Positions 33,606-42,452 of a DNA stretch of 64,000 nt are shown one piece after another. Made by a program: the position numbers and the translations under genes. Below the pieces are notes generated by a model. The model saw only the letters and a program-made list of their open reading frames with translations. It did not search any database and was not told where the DNA came from. The stretch covers positions 1-64,000 of the forward strand of contig JBEKBJ010000010.1 in NCBI GenBank assembly GCA_050015455.1, given 5' to 3'. The stretch's first letter is position 1, and every line of letters begins with the position of its first letter. The DNA comes from JAGDMS01 sp050015455 (GTDB taxonomy: Bacteria > Desulfobacterota > Binatia > HRBIN30).

Positions 33606-34751
33606 ATGCGGCGGTGGTGGGTCGGGGTGCTGCTGGCGGCGCTGATGGGGAGTGGATCACAGGCGCGCGCCGTTGCCGGCGCCTCACAGCGGGCGCCTAC
33701 GGCAATCCTGGTCGAGGCGGAGAGCGGGCAAGTGCTGCGCGAGCAGGGTGCTGACAGCCCCCGGCCGCAGGGCTCGCTGAACCAGCTGATGCTGTTGCTC
33801 CTGAGTCTGGAGCAGTCGGCGCTTGGCGTCCTGCCTCTGGACGTGCCGGTCACGGTAAGCCACGCTGCCGTCGGCGCGGGCCTAGCGGGCGGCGCCCGCG
33901 TGCCGCTGCGCCCGGACCGCCCATACCTGCTCAGCGATCTGCTGAAGGCGGTGACCATGGCCGGCGCCAATGACGCCGCAGTCGGCGTGGCGGAAGCGAT
34001 TGCCGGGTCGGTAGAGGCAGCCCTCGATCTCATGAATGCCCGCGCGCGGCGGCTTGGCATGACCGGGACGCACTATACCAGCATCGGTGGAATCAAGGCG
34101 GCAACGATCCCAGAGGCGGAGACGACGACGGCGCGCGACTTGGCGGGGCTGGCGCAGGCCCTCTTGCGACAGCAAGTGGTGTTGGAATGGGCGTCGCTGA
34201 GCGGTGTGCCGTTCGATCAAGGGGCGGTCCTGCTACGCAACACCAATCAGCTTCTCGGGGCGTTTGCCGGTGCCGACGGGCTGCAGGTTTCGTCGGCCCG
34301 TGTGGCCGCACGCGGCGGCAGTTACAGCATCGTCGCTACGGCGCGCCGCGACAACTTGCGTCTGGTCGCGATCGTCCTTGATGCGTCAGACGCGGGCACG
34401 CGCTACAGCAGCGCCGCTGAGCTGCTCGAATGGGGCTTCGCACACTATCGGCGCATCGATGTTGTGCGAAAAGGGGACGCGGTGAATTTGCCGGTTCACG
34501 TCCTCAACGGCACCATCGCACAACTTACACCTGTGGCCGGCAAGGCCCTAACGCTGCTGCGGCGATGCGACGATGAGCCGGACCTGCAGCTGCGCTACCA
34601 GCTGCCGGCGACCCTGGCGGCGCCGTTGAAGCGGTTGCAGCCCATTGGTGAAATCGTCGTCGAGGAGCGCGGCGAACTGATCGGAATCGTTCCTCTTCTC
34701 AGCCCGGCGGCGGTGGCGTCGGACAGCATCCTCTCTGCCGCACTGCCGTGA
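33606..34751 (+). CDS. D-alanyl-D-alanine carboxypeptidase (S11) homologue lacking all three catalytic motifs
   Basis: The fold follows penicillin-binding protein 5-type S11 peptidases over the whole 381 aa, including ILVEAESGQVLREQGAD, DLLKAVTMAGANDAAVGVAEAI, DLMNARARRLGMTGTHY, RNTNQLLGAFAGADGL and the C-terminal beta domain. The active-site motifs are altered: S-x-x-K is SLNQ (57-60), S-x-N is GAN (120-122) and K-T-G is QVS (227-229). The homologue at 57252-58427 has SMTK, SAN and KTG in the same places. The nucleophile Ser is kept but the general-base Lys is lost, so hydrolysis is not expected. It has a signal peptide (RRWWVGVLLAALMGSGSQA). It may be a peptidoglycan-binding or regulatory pseudoenzyme. 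Confidence 0.85.
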   Translation: MRRWWVGVLLAALMGSGSQARAVAGASQRAPTAILVEAESGQVLREQGADSPRPQGSLNQLMLLLLSLEQSALGVLPLDVPVTVSHAAVGAGLAGGARVPLRPDRPYLLSDLLKAVTMAGANDAAVGVAEAIAGSVEAALDLMNARARRLGMTGTHYTSIGGIKAATIPEAETTTARDLAGLAQALLRQQVVLEWASLSGVPFDQGAVLLRNTNQLLGAFAGADGLQVSSARVAARGGSYSIVATARRDNLRLVAIVLDASDAGTRYSSAAELLEWGFAHYRRIDVVRKGDAVNLPVHVLNGTIAQLTPVAGKALTLLRRCDDEPDLQLRYQLPATLAAPLKRLQPIGEIVVEERGELIGIVPLLSPAAVASDSILSAALP

Positions 34752-34862
34752 GTGGGTGGGAGCGTGGAGCGTAGCCGTGGAGCGTGAAGCGTGGAGAGTG
34801 AAAAGTGAGGAGTACAGTAAAAACGTACGCACTACGCTTTACACTCCACGCTCTACAGCTTC
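34752..34862. repeat. self-complementary motif island, GAGCGTGGA type, between convergent genes
   Basis: Four forward words (GGAGCGTGGAGCG, CGTGGAGCGTGAAGCGTGG, AGAGTGAAAAGTGAGG) face the complements CACTACGCTTTACACTCCACGCTCTACAGCTTCAC. The minus-strand word GAGCGTGGAGTGTAA gives the last residues and stop (ERGV-stop) of the histidine kinase at 34839. The placement between converging genes suggests a two-way terminator. Confidence 0.7.
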
Positions 34863-37418
34863 ACTGCTGGTCCCGGCCCACTCCTTCATCGTTGCCAGGA
34901 TGGCTACCAACTCCGCCGGCTCGACGGGTTTGGGGACGTGCATCTGAAAACCTGAGGACAACACTTTGAGGCGGTCCTCCAGACGAGCATATGCCGTCAA
35001 GGCCACCGCCGCGACGTAGCCGCCGCGCTCAGGAGGGAGAGCCCGAACCTTGCGGATTAGCGAGTAGCCGTCTTCCTGCGGCATGCTGATATCACACAGC
35101 AGGACGTTGGCATGCCATTGATCCAGCGTCACCAGGGCCTCGTGTGCCGATTCGGCGCTGCGCACCTCGGCACCCGCCTGTTCAAGCACGGCGCGGAGGG
35201 TGTCCAGAGTGTCGGGTTCATCGTCGACAACCAGGATTCTCACACCGCCAAGGTTGGGTTTTCCGTCGAACGGCACGCCTTCGCCGTCCCGCGGATGGAT
35301 GCGGTCCGGCGTCAGCGGCTGATGCAGGGTCGCCAGCGGCAACTCGACGACGAAGGTGGCACCTCGGCCCTCGCCAGGGCTTTGGACGCGTACACGCCCG
35401 CCGTGAAGCTCGACCAGATGGCGCACGATCGCCAAGCCCAGCCCCAGTCCGCCGTGGGCACGGGTGCTCGAGCTGTCCGCCTGGCGAAAACGCTCGAAGA
35501 CGTGCGGCAGGAATTCCGGTTTGACGCCCTGACCGGTGTCGCTGACCGCGATTTCGACGTGTGAGTTGACGCGTTGCAAGCGTACCTGTATCCGGCCGCT
35601 GCGCGGCGTGAACTTGATGGCGTTCGACAGGAGATTCCAAACCACCTGCTGCAGGCGCTCAGGATCACCGGAGACGACACCGGCGTCGCGATCGAGGACG
35701 ATCTCAAGCCGCATGCCCTTGGCCTCGGCACCCGGGCGCACCGATCCGATGGCTGCCTCCACGACGGGCTGGAGCTCGATCGGACGCACGTCCAAGCGCA
35801 ACTTCCCCGAGGTGATGCGTGAGACATCGAGCAGATCGTCGATGAGCTGAGCCTGTGAACGGGCGGCGCGCTCAATCGCCTCGAGGGCGCGCTCTGTGGC
35901 GGCGTGGTCGAGTTTGCCGGAGCGCAGCAAGCGAGACCAGGTCAGGATCGGCGTCAGTGGGGTGCGCAGTTCGTGCGAGATCACGGCGAGGAACTCTTCC
36001 TTGGCGCGGTTCGCCTTCTCAGCTTCGGCTCGCGCTTGGCGCTCGCGCTGCAGGGCGGCCGCCCGTTGGTTGTCGGCTTGTTTGCGTTCGCTGACGTCGC
36101 GCACGATGCCCGTGAAAAGACGCCGGTGATTGAGGACGACTTCGCTGAGCGACAGGTCCATTGGGAAGGTCGTGCCATCCTTACGTTGGCCGACGACTTC
36201 GCGGCCGGCGCCGAGGACTTTGCGCTCGCCGGTGCGCAGATAATTGGCGACGTACCCATCATGCCGTTCGCGGTGCAGCAAGGGCATCAACATGCTCACA
36301 TTGTGGCCGATCATCTCGTTGCGGGAGTAACCAAAGATGCGCTCGGCGGCGGGATTGGCGGAGTCGATCACGCTGTGCTCATCAATCGTGATGATGCCGT
36401 CCACCGCAGTATCGACGATGGCACGGGTGCGCGCGGCACTCTCCTGCAACGCCGCTTCCGCCCGCTTGCGCTCGATGAACTGGCTCACTTGGTTTCCGAC
36501 CGCGCTCATCAAGGTCAGGAGGTCGCGATCGGGTTCCTGAACTTTGCGGCTCCAAAACTCGAAGACGCCGAGGGTCTCGTTTTCCAGCCGCAGCGGGAAG
36601 GCGACAGCGGTGCGCAGTCCCTCGGTGGTGGCTGCAGCAGCGCGAGGAAGGGTGACATCCTGGGCGATGTCGGCAACCCACACCGGATCGCCACTGAGCC
36701 ACACGCGCCCGGGCAGTCCGACACCGCGTTCCAGGACGAGACTACGGGATATCGCGGTGAATTGCGCGAAGCTGACATCCGGTGAATGCCAGAGTGCCAA
36801 GCAGCGCAGCGCCTGAGTTTTCTCATCGGCCTCCCAAGCCGCCCCGTAGTCCCAGCCGAGCATGCTGCAGATAGTTTCCACCACTGCCGGCACGGCTTGT
36901 TCGGTGTTCGCCGACTCCGCCAACACTCGACTGACGGTGTACTGCACTGTCAGTCGCTGCTCGGCGCGGTAGCGCCCGGTGACGTCGTGCATGATCTTGG
37001 CGTACGCCCGCAACCTGGCCCCATCGCGGACGGCGCGCAGGAACCCCTGCGCGTAAAAACGGGTGCCGTCCTTACGTATGCGCCAGCCCTCCGATGCCGC
37101 CGGCGCGGCGCCGTTCGCCAGCGCCAGCTCCTCATCGGGGCGGCCGGCAGCGACCTCCTCCGGCGTGAAAAAGCTAGAGAGATGCAACCCGATGGCTTCC
37201 GTCTCACGGTAGCCCAGCAGCCGCTCGGCGCCCGCGTTCCAGCTCGCAATTCGCCCGCTTGAATCAAGGAGGAACATGGCATAATCGGCCGACCCCTCGA
37301 CCAGCAAGCGGTAGTGCTCGTCGCTATCGTGCAAGATTGCCCGCGGCCGCCGACGCCGCGTTGAAAGTGACGGGAACAGCAACGAAGAGAGAGCAAAAAG
37401 TGGCTGTGTCAGTGGCAC
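34839..37418 (-). CDS. hybrid sensor histidine kinase (PAS-GAF-PAS-HisKA-HATPase-REC)
   Basis: Domains in order: PAS (about 30-150, LLVEGSADYAMFLLDSSGRIASWNAGAERLLGY in part), GAF (about 165-315, with VLERGVGLPGRVW), second PAS (about 325-445, AIVDTAVDGIITIDE, GYSRNEMIGHNVSMLMP), coiled coil, HisKA (EFLAVISHELRTPLTPI), HATPase (NLLSNAIKFTP, SDTGQGVKPEFLPHVFERF, GGLGLGLAIVRHLVELHGG) and a receiver with Asp in VLLCDISMPQEDGY. There is no transmembrane segment, so it is probably cytoplasmic. The receiver at the C-terminus has no output domain. No partner regulator adjoins. The C-terminal residues come from a repeat island. Confidence 0.93.
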   Translation of the reverse strand: MPLTQPLFALSSLLFPSLSTRRRRPRAILHDSDEHYRLLVEGSADYAMFLLDSSGRIASWNAGAERLLGYRETEAIGLHLSSFFTPEEVAAGRPDEELALANGAAPAASEGWRIRKDGTRFYAQGFLRAVRDGARLRAYAKIMHDVTGRYRAEQRLTVQYTVSRVLAESANTEQAVPAVVETICSMLGWDYGAAWEADEKTQALRCLALWHSPDVSFAQFTAISRSLVLERGVGLPGRVWLSGDPVWVADIAQDVTLPRAAAATTEGLRTAVAFPLRLENETLGVFEFWSRKVQEPDRDLLTLMSAVGNQVSQFIERKRAEAALQESAARTRAIVDTAVDGIITIDEHSVIDSANPAAERIFGYSRNEMIGHNVSMLMPLLHRERHDGYVANYLRTGERKVLGAGREVVGQRKDGTTFPMDLSLSEVVLNHRRLFTGIVRDVSERKQADNQRAAALQRERQARAEAEKANRAKEEFLAVISHELRTPLTPILTWSRLLRSGKLDHAATERALEAIERAARSQAQLIDDLLDVSRITSGKLRLDVRPIELQPVVEAAIGSVRPGAEAKGMRLEIVLDRDAGVVSGDPERLQQVVWNLLSNAIKFTPRSGRIQVRLQRVNSHVEIAVSDTGQGVKPEFLPHVFERFRQADSSSTRAHGGLGLGLAIVRHLVELHGGRVRVQSPGEGRGATFVVELPLATLHQPLTPDRIHPRDGEGVPFDGKPNLGGVRILVVDDEPDTLDTLRAVLEQAGAEVRSAESAHEALVTLDQWHANVLLCDISMPQEDGYSLIRKVRALPPERGGYVAAVALTAYARLEDRLKVLSSGFQMHVPKPVEPAELVAILATMKEWAGTSSEAVERGV

Positions 37419-37544
37419 GGGTTAATTTATAGCACCCGCGACTTCGTGAAGCGGGACTTTTCGAATCAGGAATTTCGAGCGTACGGATAAGACATTTCCC
37501 TACGGGGCGGCGCCGACGATGCGCAGCCCCGCGGGACGCGGCGC

Positions 37545-38303
37545 CTATTCGGTGCCCGACTCGCCGCTCGGTTGGGCTTGGACCGGCGCCGTTTGATCCC
37601 CGTAAGTACTTTCGAGATCCATTATCCCTTCGGCCAAGTCGCGCACATCCTCGTCAGGATCATTCAAGGCCCTTTCCACCGCATTGCGCGCGCGTTCACC
37701 GCCGATGTCGGTAAGAATGGTCAGCGCCTCGAAACGGATGTCGGGAGCGGGATCGTTGAGGGCGGTTTCAACGGCGTCCACTGGCGGTTCATCGGTGAAA
37801 TCGGAAAGCGCCTGTAGGGCCGCCATGCGCACGTCTTCATCGGTGTCAGACAGGGCCTGTGCCAGCACCGGAATCGCTTCGGGGTTTTCCGACCCGCCGA
37901 GCAAGGTCACTGCCGTCGACCGGCGATCCGGGTCCTTATCTCCGAGGGCGATCTGACTCATGGCTGCGATGTCGTCGGTGTCCACGCCGAGGGGTGGCGA
38001 TTCGTTTGCAGCCGCGCCTGAATCGGTCGTTTCGACTGACGTTTCCGGTTCCGGGTCGTGTCCCACACGGCCCGCGCGCGGCGTCGCCGCGCCGGCTTGA
38101 AGCGCGCTGGGCCGTCCACTGAACTTGGGGTACTCGGCACGTAGTTGGTCCAAGCGTGCACGCACGCGCTCGCTCACCTTGAGGGGCCGGTGGCTTCCGG
38201 GCGCTTGGTCGGCGGGCGGCGCGGGCCGGGTGACGTAGACGAGGCCCGCCACAACCGCAGCAGCAGCCAAGGCGACAGCAATTTGAGGCCCGGATGGTTT
38301 CAT
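37545..38303 (-). CDS. membrane-anchored HEAT-repeat protein (252 aa)
   Basis: An N-terminal hydrophobic anchor (IAVALAAAAVVAGLVYV, residues 9-25) precedes a polar linker and, from about residue 110, four to five short HEAT/PBS-like repeats (PDRRSTAVTLLGGSENPEAI, DTDEDVRMAALQALSDFTDE, DPAPDIRFEALTILTDIGGE, DPDEDVRDLAEGIMDLES). Such repeats usually hold protein partners. The C-terminus is acidic and Gln/Pro-rich. Probably faces the periplasm. Function unknown. Confidence 0.8.
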   Translation of the reverse strand: MKPSGPQIAVALAAAAVVAGLVYVTRPAPPADQAPGSHRPLKVSERVRARLDQLRAEYPKFSGRPSALQAGAATPRAGRVGHDPEPETSVETTDSGAAANESPPLGVDTDDIAAMSQIALGDKDPDRRSTAVTLLGGSENPEAIPVLAQALSDTDEDVRMAALQALSDFTDEPPVDAVETALNDPAPDIRFEALTILTDIGGERARNAVERALNDPDEDVRDLAEGIMDLESTYGDQTAPVQAQPSGESGTE

Positions 38304-38557
38304 CGCCGGCCCTCAGTCGATTGCGCAGAAAGCATGTCTCGTCGGCTCCGTGCGGCGAACTCTATCAGTTTCACACCCTGCGCAAAAGACGTGAGCTAGT
38401 CCGCTAATATTCATCCACGTCGGGGCGCTTTGAGGCTTGCAAATTCGCGGTTGCTCCTCTATCCCAATCGCCTAGAAGGAGGACGGATGCGGCACCGGTG
38501 CTCGGACCATCACAGCGCGCGACACGTGGTCTGGAACAGGGGAGGCGTGCGGTGAGC

Positions 38558-38929
38558 ATGCTGTTGCGCTTGACGGCGTTGCTGGTGTTGGCGTGGGCGG
38601 TCGTCCTACTGGCCCTCCAATGGTACACGATCGAGTCGGAGCAGCTCTCGCCCCAGGTACGTGCACTTGCCAACGGTCTGGCAGTTGCGAATCTGGCTTT
38701 GGCCTACGTCTTCTGGCACGGCGCACACGACCCGGCAGCAAATCGCGCTGCGGTCTATGGCGCGATCACTCTTTTGGCGCTGAAGCTCGTAAATGATCTA
38801 TACGGGTTGCTGGTCTTGTTGCCGGCGCGGTGGGCGGCGATCAGCCTCGTCGACCTCGTCATCAGCGTGGCCTTTCTGGTTGGAATTCTCGAAGCATTGC
38901 CGCGGATCGTAAAGGCAGGTGAAAGATGA
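38558..38929 (+). CDS. small four-helix membrane protein (123 aa)
   Basis: Four hydrophobic segments: LRLTALLVLAWAVVLLALQW, LANGLAVANLALAYVFW, YGAITLLALKLVNDLYGLLVL and ISLVDLVISVAFLVGILEAL. Family not recognised. The start ATG 38558 puts the first helix at the N-terminus. The end GER-stop is encoded by the GGTGAAAGATGA word of a repeat island. Confidence 0.65.
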   Translation: MLLRLTALLVLAWAVVLLALQWYTIESEQLSPQVRALANGLAVANLALAYVFWHGAHDPAANRAAVYGAITLLALKLVNDLYGLLVLLPARWAAISLVDLVISVAFLVGILEALPRIVKAGER

Positions 38930-39020
38930 AAGCTGAAAGAGAAAGAGTGAAAGGGAAAAGCTGAAAGCCGGAAAAGAGTCTGGTTTTAACCTTTCACCTT
39001 TCCGCTTTCAGCTTCTCGGG
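38915..39020. repeat. self-complementary motif island, GAAAGCTGAAAG / CTTTCAGC type, between convergent genes
   Basis: GGTGAAAGATGAAAGCTGAA, AGTGAAAGGG, AAGCTGAAAGCCGG run forward; CCTTTCACCTTTCCGCTTTC and AGCTTC run backward. The forward words end the gene at 38929 (GER-stop) and, on the minus strand, AAGCTGAAAGCGGAAAGGTGA ends the gene at 38994 (KLKAER-stop). Both convergent genes thus finish inside the same element. Confidence 0.7.
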
Positions 39021-39260
39021 CGCATTCCCGGTGATGCGTCGGACCATCTGGTCGACCTCGCCGGCATAACGCGCTATCTCCTCGCTGCTGGCGCATGGCA
39101 GGTCGCGCAAGCGCTCCCGTTCGGCCGTGCTGAGCGCCTGCCACTCGGCAAGGTGGAGCTTGAACCCGCAGCGATCCAGTTTGTCGCGCACGCCGCGCGG
39201 CATGAGTTCCAACCGTTCCTCGGCCAGCCTGTCCGCTTCGCGTTGTTTCTGGTCGCGCAT
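38994..39260 (-). CDS. nitrate reductase-associated-type small protein (88 aa)
   Basis: The segment MPRGVRDKLDRCGFKLHLAEWQAL, then ERERLRDLPCASSEEIARYAGEV, follows the conserved half of the Nitr_red_assoc family (VR.KLD.CG.KLSL..W.AL...ER..L.dLPC....EEi..Y). The protein is shorter than cyanobacterial members (about 140 aa). Despite the family name no nitrate reductase gene is near, so its role here is open. Start ATG 39260. Confidence 0.7.
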   Translation of the reverse strand: MRDQKQREADRLAEERLELMPRGVRDKLDRCGFKLHLAEWQALSTAERERLRDLPCASSEEIARYAGEVDQMVRRITGNAPEKLKAER

Positions 39261-39480
39261 AGATTCCCCTCTTGAGAGATCGCTTGCGAGGAGCGGCAGT
39301 TCCAACCAAACTCGCTTGACAATCCATAACCGCAGGACAAGGATGGCGCAATCGCGCAGCGAGGACATCTCAACACGGAAGCCGCAATGCCTGGCCCGCC
39401 ACGCTGAATACGGTGCCCAGGCACCGCGTTGGGAGGGCAGCTCGCTGGCCGAATTATAGCTCAGCTGCTTGGAGAGCCTG

Positions 39481-40080
39481 ATGCGAGGAGACGCAATTTT
39501 GGCGAGCATTCTCACCAGCGTGGTTGCTGCGTTGGGTGCTGCCTCGCGGAACGTCTCACTCATCCTGCAGCCTTCTGTTTTCACAGGCGGCTGGGGTCCG
39601 ATTGCGATTGCCAGCGGCGACCTCGACGGCGACGGCATTCCAGATATTGCAAGTTCGGCAAGTTTCCTGGATAAGGTCTCCGTGTTTGTCGGACAGGGCA
39701 ACGGGAATTTCGCCGCGCCGGTGGATTTTGCGCTCCCGGAGAATTCGGATCCCGTGGGCATCACGGCCAGCGATTTCAATGGAGACGGCACACCCGATCT
39801 TGCGGTGGCGGACTTCACGGACCAGGGCATCGTATCGCTGCTGTTGAATGCGAGTGAAGTTGCCCTCGCGGCCGACATCAGCGCAACCGACACCTCGATC
39901 GCGCTCACGGAGGCGGGGCAGTTGCCGGCGAGCGGCACGATCATTATCGACGCGGAGCTCATCCAGTACACAGGTAAGCAGGGCAACACGCTGACCGGCG
40001 CGATCCGGGGCGTGAACGGTACGGTTGCGGCGGCGCACGCCGCGGGTGCCGCCGTCACGTTCATACCGTCGACAGGCTGA
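39481..40080 (+). CDS. short FG-GAP/VCBS repeat protein with RGVNGT module
   Basis: Two FG-GAP repeats with calcium loops DLDGDGIPD and DFNGDGTPD (about residues 45-115) precede a C-terminal module (about 120-195: TSIALTEAGQLPASGTIIID, YTGKQGNTLTGAIRGVNGT, AAAHAAGAAVTF). The same module recurs in the scaffold-like protein at 42453-43976 (TITLVDASSFPSSGTIVIDY, YTGKSGNQLTGVTRGVNGT). A clear signal peptide is not seen; the N-terminus MRGDAILASILTSVVAALGA is only weakly hydrophobic, so the gene may be truncated at its 5' end. FG-GAP propellers normally have more repeats. First gene of the secreted cluster. Confidence 0.65.
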   Translation: MRGDAILASILTSVVAALGAASRNVSLILQPSVFTGGWGPIAIASGDLDGDGIPDIASSASFLDKVSVFVGQGNGNFAAPVDFALPENSDPVGITASDFNGDGTPDLAVADFTDQGIVSLLLNASEVALAADISATDTSIALTEAGQLPASGTIIIDAELIQYTGKQGNTLTGAIRGVNGTVAAAHAAGAAVTFIPSTG

Positions 40081-40139
40081 AGGGGAGAAGCATTGAATTC
40101 GAGTGTCGGCGCACGCCGACGCGGTCAGGAGACCTCCAG

Positions 40140-41096
40140 ATGAGAAGGCAAGCTGTGCTATGCATTACGGTGCTGCTGGGGTTGCTGGCAGGGCCGCTGG
40201 CGGAAGCCATTCAACCGTGTCCGGATTCGAGCGCCTGTGCGAACGTCAGCATCGGTAGCCAGACCGGTGTGTCCCCCAGCGCCAAAGTCACCCTCCCGTT
40301 CACTTTCTCACAAGGTCCGGGCAGCGGCATCGGTCAGATCGCAGCGATTGCGTTCACAGTGACCATGCCGAGTGGGGTGGTCCCGCCGCTCACGCTGGCC
40401 GACTGTACGCAGAGCACAGCGGACAGCGATCTGCCCAACGCCGCGCAGCCGGGGGACTTGCTCTCGGGCTACAAGCTGGTGATCGAGAATGCCTACTGTT
40501 CGTCCTCGCGGACGCACTGCCTCTGTCCCACGGACAGCACGGTTCCCGACAATTTCATCAACGTTGTCATCTATGGCCCGAATCCACTGCCGACGCCGGG
40601 CTCATCGCCGATTGTCATCCCGGCGCTGCCGAGCGGACAGCTATTCACGATTGGGCTGCAGTTGGGTCAGACCGTAGGCGGAAACATCCCGTTGCATGTT
40701 CTCAATCAGGTGACCGACAGCCCGAGCACGCGGCCCCCGTTCACGGCGCTGCTGTCGGTGGGCGACGTCAACGCTGTCGATCAGACCTGCAGCTACCTGA
40801 CCCCACCATCTGCGTGCCCGCCACCAGCAGGTCAGTGCCCACTACCGTGCGGCGATTCGAGCGACACCAGCCAAGTGGTCATCCAAGATGGCAGTGTGCT
40901 GGTCTCCGGTGGCTGCAATGGCAACTGTGACTACTCGGGCCAGGTGACCGTGGATGACATCCTGAAGATGGTGGCCATTGCGCTCGGCAATGGCAGCGTG
41001 GCGTCCTGTCCGGCGGGCGACAGCAACGGCGATGGTCAGATCACAGTCGACGAGATTCTGGCGGCGGTCAACAACGCGCTGAACGGCTGTCCGTAG
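40140..41096 (+). CDS. secreted protein with C-terminal dockerin-like calcium-loop pair
   Basis: The signal peptide (MRRQAVLCITVLLGLLAGPL, cut near AEA at residue 23) is followed by a 230-residue beta-rich domain that starts IGSQTGVSPSAKVTLPFTFS and GIGQIAAIAFTVTMPSGVVP, a cohesin-like opening, and contains several Cys. The last 55 residues have CDYSGQVTVDDILKMVAIAL and SNGDGQITVDEILAAVNNAL, the same tail type as in the S53 peptidase at 3644-5611. I infer a dockerin-tagged extracellular protein. Its main domain might be a divergent cohesin. Confidence 0.75.
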   Translation: MRRQAVLCITVLLGLLAGPLAEAIQPCPDSSACANVSIGSQTGVSPSAKVTLPFTFSQGPGSGIGQIAAIAFTVTMPSGVVPPLTLADCTQSTADSDLPNAAQPGDLLSGYKLVIENAYCSSSRTHCLCPTDSTVPDNFINVVIYGPNPLPTPGSSPIVIPALPSGQLFTIGLQLGQTVGGNIPLHVLNQVTDSPSTRPPFTALLSVGDVNAVDQTCSYLTPPSACPPPAGQCPLPCGDSSDTSQVVIQDGSVLVSGGCNGNCDYSGQVTVDDILKMVAIALGNGSVASCPAGDSNGDGQITVDEILAAVNNALNGCP

Positions 41097-41275
41097 TGAT
41101 GACAGGGCGTTCTTGTAGCGCCAAAAAAACCGCCGCCGCAGCCCTTGAAAAAATTTTTCCGGCGTGATCTAGACACCTTCGGCTGATTGGGATAGAGAAT
41201 CGACGCGTTTGGCATGACAGGTTGAGTTGCGGGTCGTAGCTCGATTCGTACAAACCCTTGGAGGGAGGTAGCGTT

Positions 41276-42418
41276 ATGGGCAAGAGGACTCGGCGGTCAG
41301 AGTTACCGATGCTAGGTGTGCTCTTCATCGCTGGCGGGTTTTTCGCGGGCGCTGCGGTGGCGCAGCCTGCGATCAACGTCAGCACAACAGGGAGCGGCAG
41401 TCCGGGTGGAACGGCGACGTTTTCCGTGACCCTGGCCGCTAACGGGGATCAGGTGGCTGCGACGCAGAACGACATCACTTTCGACCCCAACATACCCGTC
41501 GCCGTTGCCTCGGGTAGCAACTGTGCCATCACAACCTCGGATACGTGCACGACCGACGCCAATTGCCCGGTGCTCCCGACCCCGTTCAATATTTGTGTGG
41601 GTGGTAGCGATGCCGGCAAAACTTGCACGGCGGACACCGATTGCTCCGGCGGGGCCTGCTCTCACGAGCCGTGTCTGACCCAAACCGGGACGCCTGAGTG
41701 CACGGCACAGGCGACTGGCAAGCAAGGCTTCTTCAGCTTCCTGCCGCATCTCTGCGTGGGTGGCAGCAGTCCCGGCACCGTTTGCGCGAAGGACAGCGAT
41801 TGCGGCACTGGCACGTGCACAGGCGCGTGCACTCCCGGGACGAACTGCACTGGCATCCGTGCCATCATCCTGGCTGTGGACAACCTCAACGCGATCCCAG
41901 ACGGCTCGACGCTTTACACCTGCACCGTCGACATCTCATCGACTGCGACCGTCGGCTCCACTCCCGCGCTGACGATCGGCAATGAAAGCGCGGGCGATAT
42001 CAACCAGGCTTTGATATCCGACGTGAGCGGAAGCAACGGTAAGATCACGGTAACCTCCCCAGTCTCTCCGAGCTACACCGTCTGCGACGTCAATCGGGCC
42101 ACCGCGGGCGAGACCGGAGACAATGTGGGCGACTTCGGCGACGGGTCTATCGACATTTTCGACTACAAGGCCATCTTCAACGCCGCACAGCTGAGTATCG
42201 ACGCTCCTGCGGCGGGCACGGCTCGCTTCTCCGCGATGGATTCTTCAACGGCGGACGCGCCACCGGCCTGCGGCGGCGACGGGACGCTGGACATCTTCGA
42301 CGTGAGACAGTGCTTCAACGTCGGCCAGCTGGGCGCTACCAACTACGTACGAACCGGTGAATGCCCGGGTGCAGGTCCATGTCCGGGGAGTTGTACCTCA
42401 GCAGTGGCGCCACAATAG
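41276..42418 (+). CDS. secreted cohesin-like + dockerin-like protein with Cys-rich insert
   Basis: A signal peptide (to about AVAQ, residue 30) precedes the cohesin-like opening INVSTTGSGSPGGTATFSVT and QVAATQNDITFDPNIPVAVA. It then carries two inserted motifs of the type CVGGSDAGKTCTADTDCSGG and CVGGSSPGTVCAKDSDCGTG, and returns to the strand pattern RAIILAVDNLNAIPDGSTLYTC. The C-terminal 110 residues hold two calcium loops, VGDFGDGSIDIFDYKAIFNA and CGGDGTLDIFDVRQCFNVGQ. Nearly identical DNA encodes the tail of the protein at 44840-45679. GGAGGGAGG precedes ATG. It probably acts as an adaptor that binds one partner with its cohesin and another with its dockerin. Confidence 0.72.
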   Translation: MGKRTRRSELPMLGVLFIAGGFFAGAAVAQPAINVSTTGSGSPGGTATFSVTLAANGDQVAATQNDITFDPNIPVAVASGSNCAITTSDTCTTDANCPVLPTPFNICVGGSDAGKTCTADTDCSGGACSHEPCLTQTGTPECTAQATGKQGFFSFLPHLCVGGSSPGTVCAKDSDCGTGTCTGACTPGTNCTGIRAIILAVDNLNAIPDGSTLYTCTVDISSTATVGSTPALTIGNESAGDINQALISDVSGSNGKITVTSPVSPSYTVCDVNRATAGETGDNVGDFGDGSIDIFDYKAIFNAAQLSIDAPAAGTARFSAMDSSTADAPPACGGDGTLDIFDVRQCFNVGQLGATNYVRTGECPGAGPCPGSCTSAVAPQ

Positions 42419-42452
42419 CTCATCAGCGAAGAGCGACACGAGAGGAGCGGCG

